Shown here in pieces: positions 24,972-41,382 of a stretch of 64,000 bases of DNA. The stretch covers positions 282,001 through 346,000 of the forward strand of contig NW_026947694.1 of NCBI RefSeq assembly GCF_034190915.1, read 5' to 3'. Numbering within the stretch: the stretch's first letter is position 1; the number at the start of each line of letters is the position of its first letter. The notes under the pieces are model-generated. The model saw only the letters and a list, made by a program, of their open reading frames with translations. It was not told the origin of the DNA and did not search any database. The position numbers and the translations under genes were made by a program. The stretch comes from Cavia porcellus (Eukaryota > Chordata > Mammalia > Rodentia > Caviidae).

Positions 24972-27900
24972 ACCACCCCGTGATGTTTTTCTCACTCCTA
25001 CTAGTGAATCTAATGTAACACACACCCATACAATGCGCACCACCCCGTGATGTTTTTCTCACTCCTACTAGTGAATCTAATGTAACAACCACCCATACAA
25101 TGCACACCACACCGTGATGTTTTTCTCACTCCTATTTGTGAATGTAATGTAACACACACCCATACAATGCGCACCACCCCGTGATGTTTTTCTCACTCCT
25201 ACTAGTGAATGTAATGTAACAATCACCCATACAATGCGCACCACCCCGTGATGTTTTTCTCACTCCTACTAGTGAATGTAATGTAACAATCACCCACACA
25301 ATGCGCACCACCCCGTGATGTTTTTATCACTCCTACTAGGGAATCTAATGTAACACACACCCATACAATGCGCACCACCCCGTGATGTTTTTCTCACTCC
25401 TACTAGTGAATCTAATGTAACACACACCCATACAATGCGCACCACCCCGTGATGTTTTTCTCACTCCTACTAGTGAAGTAATGTAACACACACCCATACA
25501 ATGCGCACCACCCCGTGATGTTTTTCTCACTCCTACTAGTGAATGTAATGTAACACACACCCATACATTGCGCACCACCCCGTGATGTTTTTCTCACTCC
25601 TACTAGTGAATGTAATGTAACACACACCCATACAATGCGCACCACCCCGTGATGTTTTTCTCACTCCTACTAGTGAATGTAATGTAACACACACCCATAC
25701 AATGCGCACCACCCCGTGATGTTTTTCTCACTCCTACTAGTGAATGTAATGTAACACACACCCATACAATGCGCACCACCCCGTGATGTTTTTCTCACTC
25801 CTACTAGTGAATGTAATGTAACACACACCCATACAATGCGCACCACCCGGTGATGTTTTTCTCACTCCTACTAGTGAATGTAATGTAACACACACCCATA
25901 CAATGCGCACCAGCGCGTGATATTTTTCTCACTCCTACTAGTGTATCTAATGTAACACACACCCATACAATGCGCACCACCCCGTGATGTTTTTCTCACA
26001 CCTACTAGTGAATCTAATGTAACACACACCCATACAATGCGCACCACCCCGTGATGTTTTTCTCACTCCTACTAGTGAATCTAATGTAACACACACCCAT
26101 ACAATGCACACCACCCCGTGATGTTTTTCTCACTCCTATTTGTGAATGTAATGTAACACACACCCATACAATGCGCACCACTCCGTGATGTTTTTCTCAC
26201 TCCTACTAGTGAATGTAATGTAACAATCACCCATACAATGCGCACCACTCCGTGATGTTTTCTCACTCCTACTAGTGAATCTAATGTAACACACACCCAT
26301 ACAATGCGCACCACCCCGTGATGTTTTTCTCACTCCTACTAGTGAATCTAATGTAACACACACCCATACAATGCGCACCACCCCGTGATGTTTTTCTCAC
26401 TCCTATTTGTGAATGTAATGTAACACATACCCATACAATGCGCACCACCCCGTGATGTTTTTCTCACTCCTACTAGTGAATGTAATGTAACAATCACCCA
26501 TACAATGCGCACCACCCCGTGATGTTTTTATCACTCCTACTAGGGAATGTAATGTAACACACACCCATGCAATGCGCACCACCCCGTGATGTTTTTCTCA
26601 CTCCTACTAGTGAATCTAATGTAACACACACCCGTACAATGTGCACAACCCCGTGATGTTTTTCTCACTCCTATTTGTGAATGTAATGTAACACACACCC
26701 GTACAATGCGCACCACCCCGTGATGTTTTTCTCACTCCTACTAGTGAATGTAATGTAACACACACCCATACAATGCGCACCACCCCGTGATGTTTTTCTC
26801 ACTCCTACTAGTGAATGTAATGTAACACACACCCATACAATGCGCACCACCCCGTGATGTTTTTCTCACTCCTACTAGTGAATGTAATGTAACACACACC
26901 CATACAATGCGCACCACCCCGTGATGTTTTTCTCACTCCTACTAGTGAATCTAATGTAACACACACCCATACAATGCGCACCACCCCGTGATGTTTTTCT
27001 CACTCCTACTAGTGAATGTAATGTAACACACACCCATACAATGCGCACCACCCCTTGATGTTTTTCTCACTCCTACTAGTGAATGTAATGTAACACACAC
27101 CCATACAATGCGCACCACCCCGTGATGTTTTTCTCACTCCTACTAGTGAATGTAATGTAACAATCACCCATACAATGCGCACCACCCCGTGATGTTTTTC
27201 TCACTCCTACTAGTGAATGTAATGTAACACACACCCATACAATGCGCACCACCCCGTGATGTTTTTCTCACTCCTACCTGTGAATGTAATGTAACACACA
27301 CCCATACAATGCGCACCACCCCGTGATGTTTTTCTCACTCCTACTAGTGAACGTAATGTAACACACACCCATACAATGCGCACCACCCCGTGATGTTTTT
27401 GTCACTCCTAAAAGTGAATGTAATGTAACACACACCCATACAATGCGCACCACCCCGTGATGTTTTTCTCACTCCTACTAGTGAATGTAATGTAACACAC
27501 ACCCATACAATGCGCACCACCCCGTGATGTCTTTCTCACTCCTACTAGTGAATCTAATGTAAAACACACCCATACAATGCGCACCACCCCGTGATGTCTT
27601 TCTCACTCCTACTAGTGAATCTAATGTAACACACAACCATACAATGCGCACCACCCCGTGATGTTTTTCTCACTCCTACTAGTGAATCTATTGTAACAAA
27701 CACCCATAAAATGCGCACCACCCCGTGATGTTTTTCTCACTCCTACTATTGAATCTAATGTAACACACACCCATACAATGCACACCACCCCGTGATGTTT
27801 TTCTCACTCCTACTAGTGAATCTAATGTAACACACACCCATACAATGCGCACCACCCCGTGATGTTTTTCTCACTCCTACTAGTGAATCTAATGTAACAC

Positions 27901-30900
27901 ACACCCATACAATGCGCACCACCCCGTGATATTTTTCTCACTCCTACTAGTGAATCTAATGTAACACACACCCATACAATGCGCACAACCCCGTGATGTT
28001 TTTCCCACTCCTACTAGTGAATCTAACGTAACACACCCATACAATGCGCACCACCCCGTGATGCTTTTCTCACTCCTACTAGTGAATGTAATGTAACACA
28101 CACCCATACAATGCGCACCACCCCTTGATTTTTCTCACTCCTACTAGTGAATGTAATGTAACACACACCCATACAATGCGCACCACCCCGTGATGTTTTT
28201 CTCACTCCTACTAGTGAATGTAATGTAACACACACCCATACAATGCGCACCACCCCGTGATGTTTTTCTCACTCCTACTAGTGAATGTAATGTAACACAC
28301 ACCCATACAATGCGCACCACCCGGTGATGTTTTTCTCACTCCTACTAGTTAATGTAATGTAACACACACCCATACAATGCGCACCACCCCGTGATGTTTT
28401 TCTCACTCCTACTAGTGAATGTAATGTAACACACACCCATACAATGCGCACCACCCCGTGATGTTTTTCTCACTCCTACTAGTGAATCTAATGTAACACA
28501 CACCCATACAATGCGCACCACCCCGTGATGTTTTTCTCACTCCTACTAGTGAATCTAATGTAACACACACCCATACAATGCACACCACACCGTGATGTTT
28601 TTCTCACTCCTATTTGTGAATGTAATGTAACACACACCCATACAATGCGCACCACCCCGTGATGTTTTTCTCACTCCTACTAGTGAATGTAATGTAACAA
28701 TCACCCATACAATGCGCACCACCCCGTGATGTTTTCTCAATCCTATTAGTGAATCTAATGTAACACACACCCATACAATGCGCACCACCCCGTGATGTTT
28801 TTCTCACTCCTACTAGTGAATCTAATGTAACACACACCCATACAATGCGCACCACCCCGTGATGTTTTTCTCACTCCTATTTGTGAATGTAATGTAACAC
28901 ATACCCATACAATGCGCACCACCCCGTGATGTTTTTCTCACTCCTACTAGTGAATGTAATGTAACAATCACCCATACAATGCGCACCACCCCGTGATGTT
29001 TTTATCACTCCTACTAGGGAATGTAATGTAACACACACCGATACAATGCGCACTACCCCGTGATGTTTTTCTCACTCCTACTAGTGAATCTAATGTAACA
29101 CACACCCGTACAATGCGCACAACCCCGTGATGTTTTTCTCACTCCTATTTGTGAATGTAATGTAACACACACCCGTACAATGCGCACCTCCGTGATGTTT
29201 TTCTCACTCCTACTAGTGAATGTAATGTAACACACACCCATACAATGCGCACCACCCCGTGATGTTTTTCTCACTCCTACTAGTGAATGTAATGTAACAC
29301 ACACCCATACAATGCGCACCACCCCGTGATGTTTTTCTCACTCCTACTAGTGAATGTAATGTAACACACACCCATACAATGCGCACCACCCCGTGATGTT
29401 TTTCTCACTCCTACTAGTGAATGTAATGTAACACACACCCATACAATGCGCACCACCCCGTGATGTTTTTCTCACTCCTACTAGTGAATGTAATGTAACA
29501 CACACCCATACAATGCGCACCACCCCTTGATGTTTTTCTCACTCCTACTAGTGAATGTAATGTAACACACACCCATACAATGCGCACCACCCCGTGATGT
29601 TTTTCTCACTCCTACTAGTGAATGTAATGTAACACACACCCATAAAATGCGCACCACCCCGTGATGTTTTTCTCCCTCCTACTAGTGAATGTAATGTAAG
29701 ACACACCCATACAATGCGCACCACCCCGTGATGTTTTTCTCACTCCTACTAGTGAATGTAATGTAACACACACCCATACAATGCGCACCACCCCGTGATG
29801 TTTTTCTCACTCCTACTACTGAACGTAATGTAACACACACCCATACAATGCGCACAACCCCGTGATGTTTTTCTCACTCCTACTAGTGAACGTAATGTAA
29901 CACACACCCATTCAATGCGCACCACCCCGTGATGTTTTTCTCACTCCTACTAGTGAATCTAATGTAACACACACCCATACAATGCGCACCACCCCGTGAT
30001 GTCTTTCTCACTCCTACTAGTGAATCTAATGTAAAACACACCCATACAATGTGCACCACCCCGTGATGTCTTTCTCACTCCTACTAGTGAATCTAATGTA
30101 ACACACAACCATACAATGCGCACCACCCCGTGATGTTTTTCTCACTCCTACTAGTGAATCTATTTTAACAAACACCCATACAATGCGCACCACCCCGTGA
30201 TGTTTTTCTCACTCCTACTAGTGAATCTAATGTAACACACACCCATACAATGCGCACCACCCCGTGATGTTTTTCTCACTCCTACTAGTGAATGTAATGT
30301 AACAATCACCCATACATTGCGCACCACCCCGTGATGTTTTTCTCACTCCTACTAGTGAATCTAATGTAACACACACCCATACAATGCGCACCACCCCGTG
30401 ATGTTTTTCTCACTCCTACTAGTGAATGTAATGTAACACACACCCATACAATGCGCACCACCCCGTGATGTTTTTCTCACTCCTACTAGTGAATGTAATG
30501 TAAGACACACCCATACAATGCGCACCACCCCATGATGTTTTTCTCACTCCTACTAGTGAATGTAATGTAACACACACCCATACAATGCGCACCACCCCGT
30601 GATGTTTTTCTCACTCCTACTAGTGAATCTAATGTAACACACACCCATACAATGCGCACCACCCCGTGATGTCTTTCTCACTCCTACTAATGAATCTAAT
30701 GTAAAACACACCCATACAATGCGCACCACCCCGTGATGTCTTTCTCACTCCTACTAGTGAATCTAATGTAACACACAACCATACAATGCGCACCACCCCG
30801 TGATGTTTTTCTCACTCCTACTAGTGAATCTATTGTAACACACACCCATACAATGCGCACCACCCCGTGATGTTTTTCTCACTCCTACTAGTGAATCTAA

Positions 30901-31394
30901 TGTAACACACACCCATACAATGCACACCACCCCGTGATGTTTTTCTCACTCCTACTAGTGAATCTAATGTAACACACACCCATACAATGCGCACCACCCC
31001 GTGATGTTTTTCTCACTCCTACTAGTGAATCTAATGTAACACACACCCATACAATGCGCACCACCCCGTGATGTTTTTCTCACTCCTACTAGTGAATCTA
31101 ATGTAACACACACCCATACAATGCGCACCACCCCGTGATGTTTTTCTCACTCCTACTAGTGAATCTAATGTAACACACACCCGTACAATGCGCACCACCC
31201 CGTGATGTTTTTCCCACTCCTACTAGTGAATCTAAAGTAACACACACCCATACAATGCGCACCACCCCGTGATGTTTTTCTCACTCCTACTAGTGAATGT
31301 AATGTAACACACACCCATACAATGCGCACCACCCCGTGATGTTTTTCTCACTCCTATTTGTGAATGAAATGTAACACACACCCATACAATGCGT
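24972..31394. repeat. Large HOR unit, copy A (96 monomers)
   Basis: Bounded by GCGTACC variants (T at 24971 and 31394), 6,423 bp. Contents in order: TAACAACCACC near 25083, CTAGGG near 25333, CCAGCGCGTG near 25910, CTCACACCTAC near 25995, cassette 1 from 26108, cassette 2 from 28582 (37 monomers later), CTCCCTCC near 29672, TCTATTTTAAC near 30168, CTAATGAATC near 30683 and a tail with TTTTTCCCAC, TAAAGTAAC and GAATGAAATG. The tail of roughly 0.7-0.8 kb is shared with the ends of the 5,425-bp units, so all five belong to one HOR lineage. Confidence 0.85.
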
Positions 31395-34300
31395 ACCACC
31401 CCGTGATGTTTTTCTCACTCCTACTAGTGAATCTAATGTAACACACACCCATACAATGCGCACCACCCCGTGATGTTTTTCTCACTCCTACTAGTGAATC
31501 TAATGTAACAACCACCCATACAATGCACACCACCCCGTGATGTTTTTCTCACTCCTATTTGTGAATGTAATGTAACACACACCCATACAATGCGCACCAC
31601 CCCGTGATGTTTTTCTCACTCCTACTAGTGAATGTAATGTAACAATCACCCATACAATGCGCACCACCCCGTGATGTTTTTCTCACTCCTACTAGTGAAT
31701 GTAATGTAACAATCACCCACACAATGCGCACCACCCCGTGATGTTTTTATCACTCCTACTAGGGAATCTAATGTAACACACACCCATACAATGCGCACCA
31801 CCCCGTGATGTTTTTCTCACTCCTACTAGTGAATCTAATGTAACACACACCCATACAATGCGCACCACCCCGTGATGTTTTTCTCACTCCTACTAGTGAA
31901 TGTAATGTAACACACACCCATACAATGCGCACCACCCTGTGATGTTTTTCTCACTCCTACTAGTGAATGTAATGTAACACACACCCATACAATGCGCACC
32001 ACCCCGTGATGTTTTTCTCACTCCTACTAGTGAATGTAATGTAACACACACCCATACAATGCGCACCACCCCGTGATGTTTTTCTCACTCCTACTAGTGA
32101 ATGTAATGTAACACACACCCATACAATGCGCACCACCCCGTGATGTTTTTCTCACTCCTACTAGTGAATGTAATGTAACACACACCCATACAATGCGCAC
32201 CACCCCGTGATGTTTTTCTCACTCCTACTAGTGAATGTAATGTAACACACACCCATACAATGCGCACCACCCGGTGATGTTTTTCTCACTCCTACTAGTG
32301 AATGTAATGTAACACACACCCATACAATGCGCACCAGCGCGTGATGTTTTTCTCACTCCTACGAGTGTATCTAATGTAACACACACCCATACAATGCGCA
32401 CCACCCCGTGATGTTTTTCTCACACCTACTAGTGAATCTAATGTAACACACACCCATACAATGCGCACCACCCCGTGATGTTTTTCTCACTCCTACTAGT
32501 GAATCTAATGTAACACACACCCATAGAATGCACACCACCCCGTGATGTTTTTCTCACTCCTATTTGTGAATGTAATGTAACACACACCCATACAATGCGC
32601 ACCACTCCGTGATGTTTTTCTCACTCCTACTAGTGAATGTAATGTAACAATCACCCATACAATGCGCACCACTCCGTGATGTTTTCTCACTCCTACTAGT
32701 GAATCTAATGTAACACACACCCATACAATGCGCACCACCCCGTGATGTTTTTCTCACTCCTACTAGTGAATCTAATGTAACACACACCCATACAATGCGC
32801 ACCACCCCGTGATGTTTTTCTCACTCCTATTTGTGAATGTAATGTAACACATACCCATACAATGCGCACCACCCCGTGATGTTTTTCTCACTCCTACTAG
32901 TGAATGTAATGTAACAATCACCCATACAATGCGCACCACCCCGTGATGTTTTTATCACTCCTACTAGGGAATGTAATGTAACACACACCCATGCAATGCG
33001 CACCACCCCGTGATGTTTTTCTCACTCCTACTAGTGAATCTAATGTAACACACACCCGTACAATGTGCACAACCCCGTGATGTTTTTCTCACTCCTATTT
33101 GTGAATGTAATGTAACACACACCCGTACAATGCGCACCACCCCGTGATGTTTTTCTCACTCCTACTAGTGAATGTAATGTAACACACACCCATACAATGC
33201 GCACCACCCCGTGATGTTTTTCTCACTCCTACTAGTGAATGTAATGTAACACACACCCATACAATGCGCACCACCCCGTGATGTTTTTCTCACTCCTACT
33301 AGTGAATGTAATGTAACACACACCCATACAATGCGCACCACCCCGTGATGTTTTTCTCACTCCTACTAGTGAATCTAATGTAACACACACCCATACAATG
33401 CGCACCACCCCGTGATGTTTTTCTCACTCCTACTAGTGAATGTAATGTAACACACACCCATACAATGCGCACCACCCCTTGATGTTTTTCTCACTCCTAC
33501 TAGTGAATGTAATGTAACACACACCCATACAATGCGCACCACCCCGTGATGTTTTTCTCACTCCTACTAGTGAATGTAATGTAACAATCACCCATACAAT
33601 GCGCACCACACCGTGATGTTTTTCTCACTCCTACTAGTGAATGTAATGTAACACACACCCATACAATGCGCACCACCCCGTGATGTTTTTCTCACTCCTA
33701 CCTGTGAATGTAATGTAACACACACCCATACAATGCGCACCACCCCGTGATGTTTTTTTCACTCCTACTAGTGAACGTAATGTAACACACACCCATACAA
33801 TGCGCACCACCCCGTGATGTTTTTGTCACTCCTACTAGTGAATGTAATGTAACACACACCCATACAATGCGCACCACCCCGTGATGTTTTTCTCACTCCT
33901 ACTAGTGAATGTAATGTAACACACACCCATACAATGCGCACCACCCCGTGATGTCTTTCTCACTCCTACTAGTGAATCTAATGTAAAACACACCCATACA
34001 ATGCGCACCACCCCGTGATGTCTTTCTCACTCCTACTAGTGAATCTAATGTAACACACAACCATACAATGCGCACCACCCCGTGATGTTTTTCTCACTCC
34101 TACTAGTGAATCTATTGTAACACACACCCATAAAATGCGCACCACCCCGTGATGTTTTTCTCACTCCTACTATTGAATCTAATGTAACACACACACATAC
34201 AATGCACACCACCCCGTGATGTTTTTCTCACTCCTACTAGTGAATCTAATGTAACACACACCCATACAATGCGCACCACCCGGTGATGTTTTTCTCACTC

Positions 34301-37020
34301 CTACTAGTGAATGTAATGTAACACACACCCATACAATGCGCACCACCCCGTGATGTTTTTCTCACTCCTACTAGTGAATCTAATGTAACACACACCCATA
34401 CAATGCGCACCACCCCGTGATGTTTTTCTCACTCCTACTAGTGAATCTAATGTAACACACACCCATACAATGCACACCACACCGTGATGTTTTTCTCACT
34501 CCTATTTGTGAATGTAATGTAACACACACCCATACAATGCGCACCACCCCGTGATGTTTTTCTCACTCCTACTAGTGAATGTAATGTAACAATCACCCAT
34601 ACAATGCGCACCACCCCGTGATGTTTTCTCACTCCTATTAGTGAATCTAATGTAACACACACCCATACAATGCGCACCACCCCGTGATGTTTTTCTCACT
34701 CCTACTAGTGAATCTAATGTAACACACACCCATACAATGCGCACCACCCCGTGATGTTTTTCTCACTCCTATTTGTGAATGTAATGTAACACATACCCAT
34801 ACAATGCGCACCACCCCGTGATGTTTTTCTCACTCCTACTAGTGAATGTAATGTAACAATCACCCATACAATGCGCACCACCCCGTGATGTTTTTATCAC
34901 TCCTACTAGGGAATGTAATGTAACACACACCGATACAATGCGCACTACCCCGTGATGTTTTTCTCACTCCTACTAGTGAATCTAATGTAACACACACCCG
35001 TACAATGCGCACAACCCCGTGATGTTTTTCTCACTCCTATTTGTGAATGTAATGTAACACACACCCGTACAATGCGCACCACCCCGTGATGTTTTTCTCA
35101 CTCCTACTAGTGAATGTAATGTAACACACACCCATACAATGCGCACCACCCCGTGATGTTTTTCTCACTCCTACTAGTGAATGTAATGTAACACACACCC
35201 ATACAATGCGCACCACCCCGTGATGTTTTTCTCACTCCTACTAGTGAATGTAATGTAACACACACCCATACAATGCGCACCACCCCGTGATGTTTTTCTC
35301 ACTCCTACTAGTGAATGTAATGTAACACACACCCATACAATGCGCACCACCCCGTGATGTTTTTCTCACTCCTACTAGTGAATGTAATGTAACACACACC
35401 CATACAATGCGCACCACCCCTTGATGTTTTTCTCACTCCTACTAGTGAATGTAATGTAACATACACCCATACAATGCGCACCACCCCGTGATGTTTTTCT
35501 CACTCCTACTAGTGAATGTAATGTAACACACACCCATACAATGCGCACCACCCCGTGATGTTTTTCTCCCTCCTACTAGTGAATGTAATGTAAGACACAC
35601 CCATACAATGCGCACCACCCCGTGATGTTTTTCTCACTCCTACTAGTGAATGTAATGTAACACACACCCATACAATGCGCACCACCCCGTGATGTTTTTC
35701 TCACTCCTACTACTGAACGTAATGTAACACACACCCATACAATGCGCACAACCCCGTGATGTTTTTCTCACTCCTACTAGTGAACGTAATGTAACACACA
35801 CCCATACAATGCGCACCACCCCGTGATGTTTTTCTCACTCCTACTAGTGAATCTAATGTAACACACACCCATACAATGCGCACCACCCCGTGATGTCTTT
35901 CTCACTCCTACTAGTGAATCTAATGTAAAACACACCCATACAATGCGCACCACCCCGTGATGTCTTTCTCACTCCTACTAGTGAATCTAATGTAACACAC
36001 AACCATACAATGCGCACCACCCCGTGATGTTTTTCTCACTCCTACTATTGAATCTATTTTAACAAACACCCATACAATGCGCACCACCCCGTGATGTTTT
36101 TCTCACTCCTACTAGTGAATCTAATGTAACACACACCCATACAATGCGCACCACCCCGTGATGTTTTTCTCACTCCTACTAGTGAATGTAATGTAACAAT
36201 CACCCATACATTGCGCACCACCCCGTGATGTTTTTCTCACTCCTACTAGTGAATCTAATGTAACACACACCCATACAATGCGCACCACCCCGTGATGTTT
36301 TTCTCACTCCTACTAGTGAATGTAATGTAACACACACCCATACAATGCGCACCACCCCGTGATGTTTTTCTCACTCCTACTAGTGAATGTAATGTAAGAC
36401 ACACCCATACAATGCGCACCACCCCATGATGTTTTTCTCACTCCTACTAGTGAATGTAATGTAACACACACCCATACAATGCGCACCACCCCCTGATGTT
36501 TTTCTCACTCCTACTAGTGAATCTAATGTAACACACACCCATACAATGCGCAGCACCCCGTGATGTCTTTCTCACTCCTACTAATGAATCTAATGTAAAA
36601 CACACCCATACAATGCGCACCACCCCGTGATGTCTTTCTCACTCCTACTAGTGAATCTAATGTAACACACACCCATACAATGCGCACCACCCCGTGATGT
36701 TTTTCTCACTCCTACTAGTGAATCTAATGTAACACACACCCATACAATGCGCACCACCCCGTGATGTTTTTCTCACTCCTACTAGTGAATCTAATGTAAC
36801 ACACACCCGTACAATGCGCACCACCCCGTGATGTTTTTCCCACTCCTACTAGTGAATCTAAAGTAACACACACCCATACAATGCGCACCACCCCGTGATG
36901 TTTTTCTCACTCCTACTAGTGAATGTAATGTAACACACACCCATACAATGCGCACCACCCCGTGATGTTTTTCTCACTCCTATTTGTGAATGAAATGTAA
37001 CACACACCCATACAATGCGT
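31395..37020. repeat. Large HOR unit, copy B (84 monomers)
   Basis: Same order as copy A in 5,626 bp: CTAGGG near 31757, CCAGCGCGTG near 32334, CTCACACCTAC near 32420, cassettes from 32532 and 34474 (29 monomers apart, eight fewer than in copy A), CTCCCTCC near 35568, TCTATTTTAAC near 36053 and GCGTACC ending at 37020. The losses are whole monomers, as unequal exchange in register would give. Private variants include CTACGAGTG near 32361. Confidence 0.85.
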
Positions 37021-40000
37021 ACCACCCCGTGATGTTTTTCTCACTCCTACTAGTGAATCTAATGTAACACACACCCATACAATGCGCACCACCCCGTGAT
37101 GTTTTTCTCACTCCTACTAGTGAATCTAATGTAACAACCACCCATACAATGCACACCACCCCGTGATGTTTTTCTCACTCCTATTTGTGAATGAATGTAA
37201 CACACACCCATACAATGCGCACCACCCCGTGATGTTTTTCTCACTCCTACTAGTGAATGTAATGTAACAATCACCCATACAATGCGCACCACCCCGTGAT
37301 GTTTTTCTCACTCCTACTAGTGAATGTAATGTAACAATCACCCACACAATGCGCACCACCCCGTGATGTTTTTATCACTCCTACTAGGGAATCTAATGTA
37401 ACACACACCCATACAATGCGCACCACCCCGTGATGTTTTTCTCACTCCTACTAGTGAATCTAATGTAACACACACCCATACAATGCGCACCACCCCGTGA
37501 TGTTTTTCTCACTCCTACTAGTGAATGTAATGTAACACACACCCATACAATGCGCACCACCCTGTGATGTTTTTCTCACTCCTACTAGTGAATGTAATGT
37601 AACACACACCCATACAATGCGCACCACCCCGTGATGTTTTTCTCACTCCTACTAGTGAATGTAATGTAACACACACCCATACAATGCGCACCACCCCGTG
37701 ATGTTTTTCTCACTCCTACTAGTGAATGTAATGTAACACACACCCATACAATGCGCACCACCCCGTGATGTTTTTCTCACTCCTACTAGTGAATGTAATG
37801 TAACACACACCCATACAATGCGCACCACCCCGTGATGTTTTTCTCACTCCTACTAGTGAATGTAATGTAACACACACCCATACAATGCGCACCACCCGGT
37901 GATGTTTTTCTCACTCCTACTAGTGAATGTAATGTAACACACACCCATACAATGCGCACCAGCGCGTGATGTTTTTCTCACTCCTACTAGTGTATCTAAT
38001 GTAACACACACCCATACAATGCGCACCACCCCGTGATGTTTTTCTCACACCTACTAGTGAATCTAATGTAACACACACCCATACAATGCGCACCACCCCG
38101 TGATGTTTTTCTCACTCCTACTAGTGAATCTAATGTAACACACACCCATACAATGCACACCACCCCGTGATGTTTTTCTCACTCCTATTTGTGAATGTAA
38201 TGTAACACACACCCATACAATGCGCACCACTCCGTGATGTTTTTCTCACTCCTACTAGTGAATGTAATGTAACAATCACCCATACAATGCGCACCACTCC
38301 GTGATGTTTTCTCACTCCTACTAGTGAATCTAATGTAACACACACCCATACAATGCGCACCACCCCGTGATGTTTTTCTCACTCCTACTAGTGAATCTAA
38401 TGTAACACACACCCATACAATGCGCACCACCCCGTGATGTTTTTCTCACTCCTATTTGTGAATGTAATGTAACACATACCCATACAATGCGCACCACCCC
38501 GTGATGTTTTTCTCACTCCTACTAGTGAATGTAATGTAACAATCACCCATACAATGCGCACCACCCCGTGATGTTTTTATCACTCCTACTAGGGAATGTA
38601 ATGTAACACACACCAATGCAATGCGCACCACCCCGTGATGTTTTTCTCACTCCTACTAGTGAATCTAATGTAACACACACCCGTACAATGTGCACAACCC
38701 CGTGATGTTTTTCTCACTCCTATTTGTGAATGTAATGTAACACACACCCGTACAATGCGAACCACCCCGTGATGTTTTTCTCACTCCTACTAGTGAATGT
38801 AATGTAACACACACCCATACAATGCGCACCACCCCGTGATGTTTTTCTCACTCCTACTAGTGAATGTAATGTAACACACACCCATACAATGCGCACCACC
38901 CCGTGATGTTTTTCTCACTCCTACTAGTGAATGTAATGTAACACACACCCATACAATGCGCACCACCCCGTGATGTTTTTCTCACTCCTACTAGTGAATC
39001 TAATGTAACACACACCCATACAATGCGCACCACCCCGTGATGTTTTTCTCACTCCTACTAGTGAATGTAATGTAACACACACCCATACAATGCGCACCAC
39101 CCCTTGATGTTTTTCTCACTCCTACTAGTGAATGTAATGTAACACACACCCATACAATGCGCACCACCCCGTGATGTTTTTCTCACTCCTACTAGTGAAT
39201 GTAATGTAACAATCACCCATACAATGCGCACCACCCCGTGATGTTTTTCTCACTCCTACTAGTGAATGTAATGTAACACACACCCATACAATGCGCACCA
39301 CCCCGTGATGTTTTTCTCACTCCTACCTGTGAATGTAATGTAACACACACCCATACAATGCGCACCACCCCGTGATGTTTTTCTCACTCCTACTAGTGAA
39401 CGTAATGTAACACACACCCATACAATGCGCACCACCCCGTGATGTTTTTGTCACTCCTACTAGTGAATGTAATGTAACACACACCCATACAATGCGCACC
39501 ACCCCGTGATGTTTTTCTCACTCCTACTAGTGAATGTAATGTAACACACACCCATACAATGCGCACCACCCCGTGATGTCTTTCTCACTCCTACTAGTGA
39601 ATCTAATGTAAAACACACCCATACAATGCGCACCACCCCGTGATGTCTTTCTCACTCCTACTAGTGAATCTAATGTAACACACAACCATACAATGCGCAC
39701 CACCCCGTGATGTTTTTCTCACTCCTACTAGTGAATCTATTGTAACACACACCCATAAAATGCGCACCACCCCGTGATGTTTTTCTCACTCCTACTATGG
39801 AATCTAATGTAACACACACCCATACAATGCACACCACCCCGTGATGTTTTTCTCACTCCTACTAGTGAATCTAATGTAACACACACCCATACAATGCGCA
39901 CCACCCCGTGATGTTTTTCTCACTCCTACTAGTGAATCTAATGTAACACACACCCATACAATGCACACCACACCGTGATGTTTTTCTCACTCCTATTTTT

Positions 40001-41382
40001 GAATGTAATGTAACACACACCCATACAATGCGCACCACCCCGTGATGTTTTTCTCACTCCTACTAGTGAATGTAATGTAACAATCACCCATACAATGCGC
40101 ACCACCCCGTGATGTTTTCTCACTCCTATTAGTGAATCTAATGTAACACACACCCATACAATGCGCACCACCCCGTGATGTTTTTCTCACTCCTACTAGT
40201 GAATCTAATGTAACACACACCCATACAATGCGCACCACCCCGTGATGTTTTTCTCACTCCTATTTGTGAATGTAATGTAACACATACCCATACAATGCGC
40301 ACCACCCTGTGATGTTTTTCTCACTCCTACTAGTGAATGTAATGTAACAATCACCCATACAATGCGCACCACCCCGTGATGTTTTTATCACTCCTACTAG
40401 GGAATGTAATGTAACACACACCGATACAATGCGCACCACCCCGTGATGTTTTTCTCACTCCTACTAGTGAATCTAATGTAACACACACCCGTACAATGCG
40501 CACAACCCCGTGATGTTTTTCTCACTCCTATTTGTGAATGTAATGTAACACACACCCGTACAATGCGCACCACCCCGTGATGTTTTTCTCACTCCTACTA
40601 GTGAATGTAATGTAACACACACCCATACAATGCGCACCACCCCGTGATGTTTTTCTCACTCCTACTAGTGAATGTAATGTAACACACACCCATACAATGC
40701 GCACCACCCCGTGATGTTTTTCTCACTCCTACTAGTGAATGTAATGTAACACACACCCATACAATGCGCACCACCCCGTGATGTTTTTCTCACTCCTACT
40801 AGTGAATGTAATGTAACACACACCCATACAATGCGCACCACCCCGTGATGTTTTTCTCACTCCTACTAGTGAATGTAATGTAACACACACCCATACAATG
40901 CGCACCACCCCTTGATGTTTTTCTCACTCCTACTAGTGAATGTAATGTAACACACACCCATACAATGCGCACCACCCCGTGATGTTTTTCTCACTCCTAC
41001 TAGTGAATGTAATGTAACACACACCCATACAATGCGCACCACCCCGTGATGTTTTTCTCCCTCCTACTAGTGAATGTAATGTAAGACACACCCATACAAT
41101 GCGCACCACCCCGTGATGTTTTTCTCACTCCTACTAGTGAATGTAATGTAACACACACCCATACAATGCGCACCACCCCGTGATGTTTTTCTCACTCCTA
41201 CTAGTGAACGTAATGTAACACACACCCATACAATGCGCACAACCCCGTGATGTTTTTCTCACTCCTACTAGTGAACGTAATGTAACACACACCCATACAA
41301 TGCGCACCACCCCGTGATGTTTTTCTCACTCCTACTAGTGAATCTAATGTAACACACACCCATACAATGCGCACCACCCCGT
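37021..41382. repeat. Large HOR unit, copy C (truncated)
   Basis: Third copy: CTAGGG near 37383, CCAGCGCGTG near 37969, CTCACACCTAC near 38046, cassettes from 38157 and 39965 (27 monomers apart), CTCCCTCC near 41057. Similarity continues to TCTATTTTAAC near 41547 and is then lost. Instead of the usual tail with CTAATGAATC and GCGTACC the array switches to the 18-mer HOR, with overlap between about 41383 and 41640. A one-base deletion at GTGAATGAATG near 37190 is private to this copy. Confidence 0.82.
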
